This document shows positions 1 to 9,963 of a DNA stretch of 64,000 nucleotides, piece after piece; position 1 is the first letter of the stretch, and each line of letters opens with the position of its first letter. This DNA comes from Leishmania infantum JPCM5. Taxonomy: Eukaryota; Euglenozoa; Kinetoplastea; Trypanosomatida; Trypanosomatidae. Below the pieces are notes generated by a model. It had not been told where the DNA came from. It saw only the letters and a program-made list of their open reading frames with translations, and searched no databases. Location: positions 218,928 through 282,927 of the forward strand of contig NC_009405.2 of NCBI RefSeq assembly GCF_000002875.2. Direction: 5' to 3'. The translations under genes and the position numbers were made by a program.

Positions 1-577
1 ACAACACGAGGACGAACGCCTGTCTACACCTCCTCCTCCGTCACAGGCCCAACCTCGCGTGGGCCGATGGCAGCCGTAGACGCACACGCGCCACAACAAC
101 GCGCTGACCCAGCCATCGGAGAGCACGGCCCCCGCCCACGCCCACAGCCCATGCCTCGCGGGGCGCCGCGCAGCCGCGCCCACCATGCCGGCCGCCACCG
201 GGCGCATCCCCCTCGCGGTGGCGCTCGGGCACCCCACCCACACACCAGTGGGCGGTGTGAGGGCCGGGCCGGGTGGGAGACGCTCGGGTCACGATGACGC
301 TCTGCCCATCATGTGGATGGATACAGATCTGCCTCGCTGTCGCGGGCCACTCCGATGCAACGTCATCCAGGACGCCACCGCCGGCACCAGCAGCGACACA
401 TCGCTCTGAACCCTCCCCCCTGCGGCGTAGGTGCCTGACCCCGTCACCACCAGAAGCGGCTCGGCACTTGGCAAGGGATGGGGGAGGGGGCTGCCCGGCT
501 TTTCCCAGACAGAGAGAGTGGGTGCTGAAGTGCCACGCACTGAGGGGTGTGCGTGCGTCCCTCCTCTGTCATCAGGG
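1..577 (+). repeat. SIDER-like interspersed repeat, copy 1 (orientation A)
   Basis: A GC-rich element of about 580 bp that recurs six more times in the window. It begins with ACAACACGAGG at the window edge and ends near the ATCAGG at 571-576. I define orientation A as reading from ACAACACGAGG towards the CTTGGCA and GGTGCCACGC-like blocks. Copy 1 is more diverged at its far end (480-577) than copies 5 to 7. Size, dispersal and location between genes fit Leishmania SIDER2 retroposons, which are known to lie mainly in 3'UTRs and to lower mRNA stability; the family name is from memory, not from a search. No long open frame here looks like a gene. Confidence 0.7.
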
Positions 578-1655
578 ATAGAGAGCCGGCTCCAGATTAA
601 AACGCGAAACTGTAATAGTCGCAAGACACAGTGTCCTCGAAGCAGAGAGACTAAAGTCACACTCTCACTCAGGAACAGTAATAAGTGTTGTTCTCTCTGC
701 TTCGGTCTTTCATGATAAGATACGCTTTCGACTGTGAGCAGACAGTTGTCGAACCGTGTGTTAGTAAGCAGAAGAGATTAAAGTACGGTGTACTGATGCT
801 AGCGGCAACCAGGTTGATGAGAAAGGCTTTATAGCATACCTGGCCTTTTTCGTGTATGGCGTGCTTGCACTAACCGAAGGCGGAGATTCTCCTGCTCCTG
901 CGGTGGCAGCTTGCTCTCCTTTTCCATTATAACAGGAGGACACTTCAATCCACCATGCCGGTATCATGATGGTCAAATGAAGGGAGAGCAGCACACAGAT
1001 CTGCGTTGGCATGGTCCTCCTCGACTTAATACTTAGGAAGAGCAGACAGGCTGTAGAGCTTTGCCACGAAAGCGAAGAACTTTTCGTACGTTATAGGCAC
1101 TTTTCTCTCTGCTTTGCACGCCTTCAAAAAGACGCCGAAGGCCTTATCCGATCGGCAAGACTCAACGAAGGGAAGCAGCGCTTCAACCATAGGAGCACTA
1201 AAAGTGCCGCTCCCGCTTGAATAAAAGATCTAGAAAGCCTCTTTCAGCTCCACACCTTTGTTGTGCAACACCCAGAACATAGTTGTAGCCGTGGCCTGGC
1301 ACCTTTGCGTCCGCTTTTGCCCCTATGACTCCGGTGACGCACTGAATGCTAAAGTAAAAGATGCTCGAGAAAGTAAGCGGAAAGTAGCCAGAATGTGTTG
1401 GAAGCTGAGGGATAGTAATACGCGGAGAGAGTCTGATTTGGGTCCCCTGGTCGAGATATTTCACATCACGGCCACGACTACAACACTCTCCTGCACGTTC
1501 GACAGAGAGTTTTAAGAGCAGGTTGCTGCGCCAAGAATGCAGTTAATATAACGTGTCAAATGCAGCTATCTTCTACCTCGTTTCGCGCGGAATGCAAAGA
1601 AATAGAAACACTACTAAGTTAAGAGAAAGCAGGTCATGCCTGTGTGGTACATTCT
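578..1655. other. Intergenic, downstream of the minus-strand gene
   Basis: About 1.1 kb without a convincing gene. Open frames are short (under 90 codons), overlap on both strands and resemble nothing I know. It presumably holds the 3'UTR of the minus-strand gene that ends at 1656. Confidence 0.5.
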
Positions 1656-2588
1656 CTACTTTGCCTCACTGAAAGGAGTAGAGCTGTGTGCCTCGCCGTT
1701 CTTCACATCCAGAGTGTTAATGAGATCGGATTCTTGCGCTCCACACTGACTAACTTCACGGAACGGGGTATAAATCGGTTGAGGTAAAGGCTCAGGGGTG
1801 TACATGCCAGACGAGCCTACACCGCGGATGCCATGGAAAAGGTACCCGGCGCTCTGCAGTTGTTCTACAAAGTCGTCCACTCGCTGAAGGGAGTCACCAT
1901 TTCTCCGGGTCATAGACTGCTGCAGTGTACGAGCTAAAGTGGCTAGCTGCGTCCCGTCACTGCCACGCAAACAGGAAACAAGCGTGTGCATCACGTAATC
2001 GGCTCCATACTTTCTTCCAGAGCAGAACTCAGGCCTGCGCGAGCGCACCCACTCGAAGAAGTCCACAAAGGGGTTGGTTTGGCGAACCGCCTCAAAGTCC
2101 TTCTTCATCTGCTCCTGCTCACTTTGCTGAAACTGTACAGCAAACAGGATGTGCTTCGCCTGTAGCTCTACGCTCGCCGTCCAAAGAGGCAGCTCCAGCC
2201 CATTTACTCCGCGTGTGAATTGACGAAAGAGGATCTTACCGGATAAGTACACCATCGTGCAACCTGTCAACAGGAAGAGCCAGTCCACCCTTCCTCGATT
2301 CTGGAAAGCGCCGCCACCAAACCCTGGGTATCCCTGTACTCCAGCGCTTCGCGCAGCCTGCTGAGCTGCACTTGCGTTTATACCCATTGTAGAGAAGTGC
2401 CCATATTCGTGATGGGTCATTTCAGGGATCGGCATTCCGCGATACTTCTGCTGGACCTTTTGGCGGAGCTCCTCTTCCCTAGCGCGCTCCTCCGCACTCT
2501 GCTCAACACGGAGGACTGCGGTCGAAGACAACAAGCGCGCCCCTACCCAAAAGGGTGGCGATGTGCGGTGCATGCTGAGTCGAAGCAT
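1656..2588 (-). CDS. Conserved-type mitochondrial membrane protein, unknown function
   Basis: A 310-residue protein on the minus strand. I start it at the ATG at 2588 because it opens with a short Arg/Ser/hydrophobic stretch (MLRLSMHRTS, then WVGARLLSS) that looks like a mitochondrial presequence; the frame stays open upstream to 2762, but that part reads like untranslated DNA. After the presequence comes a charged helix (about residues 28-50), the segment MTHHEYGHFSTMG (57-69), a Gly/Ala-rich stretch, and one probable membrane helix at about 101-119 (VDWLFLLTGCTMVYLSG). The remaining ~190 residues are soluble and mostly helical, ending in a Pro-rich tail (PEPLPQPIYTP). I recognise no enzyme family. 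Likely a kinetoplastid-specific inner-membrane or respiratory-complex protein; the location is inferred from presequence and helix only. Confidence 0.75.
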   Translation of the reverse strand: MLRLSMHRTSPPFWVGARLLSSTAVLRVEQSAEERAREEELRQKVQQKYRGMPIPEMTHHEYGHFSTMGINASAAQQAARSAGVQGYPGFGGGAFQNRGRVDWLFLLTGCTMVYLSGKILFRQFTRGVNGLELPLWTASVELQAKHILFAVQFQQSEQEQMKKDFEAVRQTNPFVDFFEWVRSRRPEFCSGRKYGADYVMHTLVSCLRGSDGTQLATLARTLQQSMTRRNGDSLQRVDDFVEQLQSAGYLFHGIRGVGSSGMYTPEPLPQPIYTPFREVSQCGAQESDLINTLDVKNGEAHSSTPFSEAK

Positions 2589-2856
2589 GGAGAAGTTGTG
2601 TGCGATGCAAACCACTAGTCCTCCTTTGTTGCCAAATACAGGAAAGTCGAGAGGGAGAAGAAGCAAAAGTGAGGAGCGCAAAGGAAAAGGCCATGTTTCG
2701 CACCGTGCAATGCTACCGCTCGCGACAGGTGGACTGCTTTGCATCCAGCCATGACAGGTCACTAGAATGTCATGACTCTCTTTGCTTTGCTTTTGCTATG
2801 ATCGACTGTGTGTTTGATCCTGGTTTTCTCTTTTTGATCCGTCAAATAGACCACAG

Positions 2857-3063
2857 CTACTTTCGCCAGTGTGAATGCGTCTGTGAACGGGGCCTTTTCA
2901 ACTCCAGTATCATATCCCCTGTGTCACGACCCTCAGAGTTGCCGCTACTCAGCGTTCCCCTGAGTGGAATACACCTTCCAATGAGCAACGCGATCGCTGC
3001 GGCAACCACCACACTGGTGACTGGCAACAGTACATCCGAGTCATTGATAAATTGAAAGTCCAT
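2857..3063 (-). CDS. Small single-pass membrane protein, unknown
   Basis: A 68-residue open frame on the minus strand from the ATG at 3063. Residues about 6-26 form a strong membrane helix (VLLPVTSVVVAAAIALLIG), followed by a basic, polar tail ending in HSHWRK. Upstream on the same strand lies a good trans-splicing signal: a long T/C-rich tract (complement of about 3099-3130) followed by the first AG at 3097-3098, which would give a 33-nt 5'UTR. That signal, correct orientation relative to the next gene (2588) and a clean transmembrane segment are why I keep it despite its size. No homologue recognised; it could be a small mitochondrial or ER membrane protein, or chance. Confidence 0.45.
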   Translation of the reverse strand: MDFQFINDSDVLLPVTSVVVAAAIALLIGRCIPLRGTLSSGNSEGRDTGDMILELKRPRSQTHSHWRK

Positions 3064-3096
3064 CGCTAGTGCTGTCTCCAAGATTCACCTTTGCGA

Positions 3097-3098
3097 CT
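3097..3098 (-). promoter_or_regulatory. Predicted spliced-leader acceptor AG
   Basis: On the minus strand a long polypyrimidine run is followed by its first AG here, 33 nt before the ATG at 3063. In trypanosomatids the first AG after such a tract is the usual trans-splice site. Predicted by eye. Confidence 0.4.
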
Positions 3099-3571
3099 GA
3101 TTAAGAAGAAAGGTAAGAAAAAAAAGTGGAAATAGTGGACAGTTGGTAAATGTGTTGTAAAAGTTGAGTTCCGTGGTGGATACTTGAGAAAGCAGACACT
3201 CCCCGCCTGTACGTGGGCAGCATCGATTTCAATACGCTATGCGCCTGCGTTTTGTGCAAGAAGCTGCGAAAAGCTTCAGGCATTGCTTTTTAGTGATGTC
3301 TCGGCGCTGTACCACTTATTGTTTCCCCAGTGAGTCGATTGACGCACTGTGCCTGCCCCTTGAAACGACACGCGCACCATAGTTTCCCGTTCACTGCGAC
3401 CATAACAACATTAAAGAAAACCCAACAGCAGTGGTACGTCGACCACACATCCACAAGCTTCGCTTTATTTTCAAATCACAGATAGGGTACAGCGACTACC
3501 TATAACCCTTCGCACCCACTCAAAGAATCACATTTTTCGATAAAAACTCCCTCCACCTCCGTCACTCCACA
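3099..3571. other. Candidate divergent strand-switch interval
   Basis: Minus-strand genes end their upstream side here, and the next possible plus-strand frame starts at 3572. No gene is visible. The left part is purine-rich on the plus strand (pyrimidine on the minus strand), the right part is C/A-rich. If the frames at 3572-4185 are only remnants, the real strand switch may lie further right, up to 9.9 kb. Confidence 0.35.
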
Positions 3572-4185
3572 ATGCAAACCAAGGCAATCCCTCAGCCGTC
3601 TCACAAACAACAAGCCTACCCACCATTGCAGCCAAGGGTCAGCAATCATCCAAGTGACTGTTCAGCTGAACGGCCCAAAGATCCTCTTCGAAATAAAACA
3701 TTGAAGGCCGCCAGAATTGAAGCAAGCCGACAGCAGCGCCAGCAAGCGAAGAAAAATGTCGAATTCGTGAGGTTTCCAGGGATTGTTTTTAGTCCATTGT
3801 TGAGAACAGGCTAAGATCTGTGCAGTAAACCCCAAGCCTCCAGTATACAATGAGCTCCGCCACGTCGAGCACCCCTCCCACCAGCGAATCAGCTCCCCGC
3901 GGACCATCCCCTAAAGCATGCGTCCTGCACCGTGCACAGCCATCACATCCGAAGCAACGCAACGCCAAAACGACTTCTTACAGTAGAATCAAAACCTCTT
4001 TCCTCCCTTCGTTCGAGCAGACACTAGCTCTCGAGGTAAACTCAACACAGTCAAACAACTCCCTTGCTGGCAAGGCTTTCGAACACGACAGGCTGATCAC
4101 ATCCTGGAACACCAACGATCCTCTCCCACCGAGCTCCACCTCCTCAGCCACGTTCCCTCGATCCGACGCCGGTAACCATCTATAA
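3572..4185 (+). pseudogene. Possible frameshifted gene or gene remnant
   Basis: Two adjacent plus-strand open frames in different phases: 3572-3814 (80 codons) and 3850-4185 (111 codons). The first has a protein-like basic helix (KAARIEASRQQRQQAKKNVE) and then FVRFPGIVFSP. A third phase across 3812-3915 reads AKICAVNPKPPVYNELRHVE, also protein-like. Together they suggest one Ser/Pro/Lys-rich protein of around 200 residues broken by one or two frameshifts, real or from sequencing. It sits directly before repeat copy 2. No family recognised; it could also be chance open frames. Confidence 0.3.
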
Positions 4186-4257
4186 CACACATATGCTTTG
4201 CAGCGGTTACAGAAGTTCCGAAGCTGCTCTGTTTTCGCACATGTCCTTCTCCGCTAC

Positions 4258-4760
4258 ACAACACGAGGACGAACGCCTGTCTACACCTCCTCCTCCGTCA
4301 CAGGCCCAACCTCGCGTGGGCCGATGGCAGCCGTAGGACACACACGCGCCACAGCAACGCGCCGACCCAGCCATCGGAGAGCACGGCCCCTGCCCCCACC
4401 CACGCCCACAGCCCATGCCTCGCGGGGCGCCGCGCAGCCGCGCCCACCATGCCGGCCGCCACCGGGCGCATCCCCCTCGCGGTGGCGCTCGGGCACCCCA
4501 CCCACACACCAGTGGGCGGTGTGAGGGCCGGGCCGGGTGGGAGACGCTCGGGTCACGATGACGCTCTGCCCATCATGTGGATGGATACAGATCTGCCTCG
4601 CTGTCGCGGGCCACTCCGATGCAACGTCATCCAGGACGCCACCGCCGGCACCAGCAGCGACACATCGCTCTTAACCCTCCCCCCTGCGGCGTGGGCGCCT
4701 GACCCCGTCACCACCAGAAGCGGCTCGGCACTTGGCAGGGGATGGGGGAGGGGGCTGCCG
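4258..4760 (+). repeat. SIDER-like repeat, copy 2 (orientation A, truncated)
   Basis: It starts with the same ACAACACGAGG end as copies 1 and 5 and matches them closely up to the GGGGGAGGGGGCTGCC block near 4757, then diverges. It therefore lacks the last ~70 bp carrying the GAGAGAAAGTGGGTGC and GGTGCCACGC blocks. Copy 3 ends at the same internal point in the opposite orientation, so the two form an inverted pair around 4761-7959. Confidence 0.75.
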
Positions 4761-7700
4761 GATTTCCCCGGAGCAAAGTTGGCGCACGGGGCCCTCGAAG
4801 CGCCCTTTTCCACGAACACCACGAATTTGTGTCTGAAACCAAAGGCTACTTTGCTGCCCGGAGTAAAGAAACAACATTTGTGCTTTCGCAGATGCTTTTC
4901 TGGGGCCACAAAGCCTCGGTTGAGCCAGTGGAAAGATGGATGGCAGGACCGGAGAAAAGCAAGCTCTTAAAGAAGCGTCCTGTATGGCCTGCTGCTTTTG
5001 ATCGAGGCAGTAAACAAAACGAGCCACGACTTTTCTTTTGGAGTGCAAAGGCTTTTCTTTTTAGACTGCGGCGATATGACGAACTTACGCCCTTGCCGAG
5101 GTAAGCGCCCTCTCTTTCGGCATCATGGTGTAGCCAGATTCGGATGCTCGTAAGCGGCCATAAAAAGTTACTCAGCCGCTCCATCGAATTCGCTTCAGAC
5201 ACTGACACAAAAGGTTGGCGTCGTTTTGCATGTTTTCAAAATCCTCGCAGCCCAAGCGCTCTGCCAAGGCCACGGTAAGCGCAGGCAAAAGGTGTCAATA
5301 TAACACTGGGAGGAGGAAAAAACATGACCCCCAGGAGTCCTTTACCGATGTCCGGTTCCGTCCCCGCCTGCTTTGCCTGCGGGTGCCCAAAAAATCCGTT
5401 GGCGCGCCCTCGCCCATGCATCATCGACACCAATGCTCTCGGTGAGAAGTGGGTCCAAGCCCGCTCGCCTCCTACACGCGTTCTCTGCGCAAAAATCTGA
5501 GGTTGTGAACTCAGTTTGTGGTTGCCTTGGCGGCGAAACAAACTGGGCCGGCAGGTTTTTGGTGTGTTGTCGGGCGGGTGCGTGGGCGGCCCCCAAAACC
5601 CCCAGGCCGCAAAGACCCACCGACCGCCCCTCGGCCCCTAGCCCCAAGAGGAGCCGCAACCCCTTCCGGGTAGCGAAGCTCTCGGCAAACACCGCGCCCA
5701 CGCATTCTTGGGGCCCCACCCCACATGAAGGGTAAAAAACATGCGAAGAAAGCGGTGGTGACGCAACGCCTCCCGTTCCCAAAGGCACGCGCCGGGTTTT
5801 CTTTAGAGAAGGGCCAGGCAGACACACGACCCCCAGCCGGCCCCTGCAGAGCCGGAAGCCCTTTCAGCGCCACCGCCTGGTAGCACACCGCCTCCCCGAA
5901 GCTACCCAAACAAACTAGAGCCTGCCGAAGGGCACGCGCTGAGCATAACTAACGGCGACCCCACGAATGCGCACGACGCGGGCAGTTCCCCAGAGGCCCG
6001 GGAAGATCCGCCTCGCGCCAAGGGGTTGGAATGCTTTGGAAGCGTGCGGTTTGAGGGGGGCGGCTGGCGCAGACCGCGCGAAAAGTTTTCGGCTCACCCG
6101 ATTTATGAGGAACCCGCTACTGAACGCTATTTAAACAAGAGAACCAAAGATTGAGGCACCCCAGATCCCACCATGTGCCGCGCCGGTTTCCTCGCGCGCG
6201 CTTCGGCCGCGCCCCCCCCCCTGGCGGCATAACCCGGCACGGGCGAAACGGAAAAACAGGAAGCGCGCATGCGCGTGTGACCCAATTTAAAACCTTATGC
6301 GCACTCCTTCAGCATGCGGTTTGTTTTCACCGAGCGCGGGCCCATGTGGTGAGCTCATTTCTATTTTTAAAAGGGGCACTTCGTTTTCCAAAGACCAGGG
6401 TTTTGTGACCCCCGGGCCCCAAAGCAGGGCGCTCGCGCAAAGGGGCCGGCCCCACCCTTTTCCCAAAACCCCCCTTTTACCCCCCCCCCTTTTTACACAC
6501 AGAAAAACAAAACCAGCGTCATTAATCGAAACGCCCTGGGCTAACAAAAAAGCCGCAGAAGGTAGCCGAATAGATGAAAAAGAAATGGGTCTGGCCACCT
6601 CAGCCATAAACACCTTTTTCCGGCCCCGCGACCCGTTCCCCACCACTGGTTCGAAGCCCTCAGAATCGACCAGCAGGTTTTATCAGTTTTCTTTCCTGGC
6701 GCGGACAATTGCAAACCAAAAAAAAAAACATTTTTTAAACCGAGGCTCAATGTGGGCCTGCGATTTTGACTTTTTCCATTTTCGCAGGCGGGTGATGACC
6801 GCACCCGCCCCCCACTAGTCTCAGACGCGTGCTTCTCCAAAAATTGTTCGCAAACGACTATTAAAATTTGGTAAAAAAATCCATTGTATAAAAATTTATC
6901 TTTTAAAAGCAACAGAAAAGGAACATCATTAAAAAGGCGCCGGCTGTCATAATTGGCGAAAAAAGGGCGCGCGTTTGGAAAATATGCCGATTTGAAAGGC
7001 CGGGCCGCATGGGGTTCGAAGGCCCAGGGCGCCCCGCAGCTTCTAAAGACAGCCGTTGCTATAACCAAAGGCGCCGGTGGCAAAGAAAACAGGGACCCGT
7101 AACCCCGCGCACGGACAAGCACCGCAAGCACCATTCAAAAAACGCATTTCGAAAGAAAGAAATCGAAAGACAGCGCCCGCAAACAACGCCTTTTATACGC
7201 TAAAAAGAAGATTTGGCAAACACCACCATCGTGAGTTTTTACGCCCCTTATTTATATCTCCGGAAATTTTGCCTTTTCTTTGATCTTGCTACACCCTAAA
7301 ACTGATTACTTGGCATTTGGTGCAACCGTTTTTCCTGCTTCTAAAAAAGATCTTGCGACGGTAGTTCTTGCCCGTCTTCTTTCGATAAAATTTTTTCTTT
7401 GGTTCTTACAAAACGGCTTTTTTCGTGTTTCCTTTGACAGTAATGGGCCGCGTTTGGCGTAAACGAAGTGGCTCATTTTCGCCAGACCGCTGCAAAGCCA
7501 CTAAAAAAACATTTTTTTTGCCAGGTCCAAGACAAAAAGCTTTTTTTTATCAGCACCATAGCGGCACCAAATTGCGGCACAGCGCCGCGGCAAAATGCTG
7601 CCGGAAAGAAAAGAAACAAAGCAAAAAAGTTCGACTCACCCAAACTATTGAAGTAACCCCGAACATAAAACACAACAACAAAGTTCTTCATTACCTTTCC

Positions 7701-7959
7701 CTTTCTTTTCTGACCCTTTCCGAAGCATGAAACCCATTTTTCCCGTCAATTAGCGATAGCAAAAAAAAAGGCGCACCCCGTCAGCACAACTACTTTGGCT
7801 TTATGCGTGGTGCAAAAAAAAACCAAAGAAGAAAAGACCATGCAGACCTTTTTCGGGTGAGCTCTTTTCGCGCACCCGCCACGCTTTCCGCTCAAAACAC
7901 ACCAGCCGACAACCTTGCCCGGAATATATTCGCTTTCGCGGCCACGCTTTCGAAACACC
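4761..7959. other. Compositionally odd island between inverted repeats
   Basis: 3.2 kb with no recognisable gene and unlike the other spacers. It lacks the CA/GT microsatellites and T/C tracts usual here, and instead alternates short GC-rich patches with many A, T and C homopolymers (C runs at 6208-6219 and 6470-6490; A or T runs near 6718, 7500-7545 and 7760). One plus-strand frame, 4742-5104, is weakly protein-like (for example RSKETTFVLSQMLFWGHKAS) but begins inside repeat copy 2 and matches nothing I know. Several ~100-190-codon frames overlap on both strands, as expected of GC-rich noise. It could be decayed foreign or subtelomere-like DNA, or poor assembly. Confidence 0.5.
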
Positions 7960-8461
7960 GGGCAGCCCCCTCCCCCATCCCCTGCCAAGTGCCGAGCCGC
8001 TTCTGGTGGTGACGGGGTCAGGCACCCACGCCGCAGGGGGGAGGGTTCAGAGCGATGTGTCGCTGCTGGTGCCGGCGGTGGCGTCCTGGATGACGTTGCA
8101 TCGGAGTGGCCCGCGACAGCGAGGCAGATCTGTATCCATCCACATGATGGGCAGAGCGTCATCGTGACCCGAGCGTCTCCCACCCGGCCCGGCCCTCACA
8201 CCGCCCACTGGTGTGTGGGTGGGGTGCCCGAGCGCCATCGCGAGGGGGATGCGCCCGGTGGCGGCCGGCATGGTGGGCGTGGCTGCGCGGCGCCCCGCGA
8301 GGCATGGGCTGTGGGCGTGGGCGGGGGCAGGGGCCGTGCTCTCCGATGGCTGGGTCGGCGCGTTGCTGTGGCGCGTGTGTGTCTACGGCTTCCATCGGCC
8401 CACGCGAGGTTGGGCCTGTGACGGAGGAGGAGGTGTAGACAGGCGTTCGACCTCGTGTTGT
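7960..8461 (-). repeat. SIDER-like repeat, copy 3 (orientation B, truncated)
   Basis: Reverse orientation relative to copies 1, 2 and 5. It starts abruptly at GGCAGCCCCCTCCCC and ends with CCTCGTGTTGT. It lacks the same ~70 bp end as copy 2, so the copy 2/copy 3 pair is a near-perfect inverted repeat of about 500 bp per arm. Small differences (GCCATCGCGAGG where others have GCCACCGCGAGG; GGCTTCCATCGG where others have GGCTGCCATCGG) show it is a distinct copy. Confidence 0.75.
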
Positions 8462-9963
8462 GTGGCGGAAAGCGGCCGTGTTTGAAAGGGAGCGGGGTGC
8501 GTTTGGCTTTTTGGTGTGTTTTGTTTTTTCCCAAGTCGCCGGCAGGTGTTTTTCCGGGGAATAAGGGTGGGGGGCTGGGGGCATGCGGTGGCGCTTTCCA
8601 GACTGTTACGTTTGCTTAATGCTAGGGGGTCGTTGTTCCACATGAAGATGAGTTGGAGGAATGGGGGTGCTTGTTAAAATATTTGGGGGTGGGTCGTGTA
8701 CGGGGGGGGTGGGAGGCCTGGCTTCCGCAAAAGCAGTGGGCGAGAGAGTCGTTAGCCATGGCTAGGTTTCGGTGGATCGGCTTGCTAAATGTTTTTTGTG
8801 CTGTTGTGTATATCTGTTAGCTTTTTTTTGTGGGGTTCGGGGTATCTAAAAGCGAATGATGGGGACGCCGTGGGGATAGTCGCATATGCTTTGTGTTTTA
8901 TTGTGATAAAGTCGCAGTGATTCGGATGGCCAAGGAGTTTTGTGTAACGATGAAAAAGCTGCAGCTGGTGTAGTTTCGAGGGAATGGTCCGTGTTGGGGG
9001 TCCTTGAAGCTCTTAGAAGCCCCTTTTCGTGCCACGAAAGGCTGCCAGGTTGTGGACGGCAGTTGCGTGTGAGGTTTTTTTTTGTCCTGAACCTGTTTCA
9101 CAGGAAAACGGAATGGATGCAAGTAGAGCGAGTACAGTTTCTAATTCCTTTCTGCGCTACGGCCAGTGTGGCGGGCATTGTCGGTGGTCTTCTGTCCTAA
9201 AGTGGTGGTGGTGGGAAATGATAGCGGATGGGTGTTTGCTTGGAAGGTGGGTGGGCAGGCCTCGCATTAAGGTCATCGTGGTGGGCAGGTGATGGTCAAG
9301 GTTTCCCTTCTTGCGGTGTCGTGGTGATGAAGAGTTGCGTCGACTGTGCGAAGGGTGTTTTATGAATTCCATGGATTGGAAAAGGAGGTTCTTGGTGGAG
9401 ACTGCGTTGATGCGCGGTAAATGAGAGAGTTAGGTGCTCGGAGAAATTCGCTTCCATGTGATGCGCTGCTCGATCGCCGGATGCGCCGCCGCCGCAGCGC
9501 AAATGCCGCATTGCTGGCGTTTATTATCGATATATTTACACTCCCTGTTTATTGGGTGTGACATGCTCAATGTACGCACCGTAGGGCAAAAGAAGACTCT
9601 TGCTAGTTACTGTTGAGATCTCGCAGGGCTGTGAGTGAACAATCGGGGTTGAAACACCAACTCTTCTCTCGTTCGCTGCTGCTGAGGCTCTTTCAGTTGC
9701 AAAACCGATTCACAAAGAAATGGAAAAGCAGATGCGCACACATCGCACCCTTGAAACGTTGCCCGCGCTGAGTTCGACTTCTTCCCTTACAGCATCGAGC
9801 ATGAGTTCGCGGACGGTGTCGGCTCGCTGCCATGGACAGCTGGAGGCGTAATCAAAAGGACCCGAATAACTCTAGTAGTCAACTGTATGCTCCTTGTAAC
9901 TTGTACTCACCACCTTCTTCGATACGCGATTCGTAGCAATTACATGACACCCACTTTGTGTTC
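8462..9963. other. G-tract-rich spacer upstream of the plus-strand array
   Basis: No convincing gene. From about 8540 to 8725 the plus strand carries repeated G tracts (GGGTGGGGGGCTGGGGG, TTTGGGGGTGGG, then a run of eight G near 8702), which could form G-quadruplexes. G-rich tracts are typical of divergent transcription start regions in Leishmania (general knowledge). After about 9450 the sequence returns to ordinary mixed composition leading to the first plus-strand gene at 9964. Confidence 0.45.

Noticed and set aside
5342..6646. Overlapping 120-170-codon frames within the island
   Set aside because: They overlap on both strands, contain homopolymer-driven peptides and match no family; better explained by GC-rich noise.
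8047..8421. Long open frames inside every repeat copy, similar to one another on both strands
   Set aside because: They arise because the GC-rich repeat has few stops in several phases; the same peptides appear in opposite orientations and different phases in all copies, with no start or splice logic.
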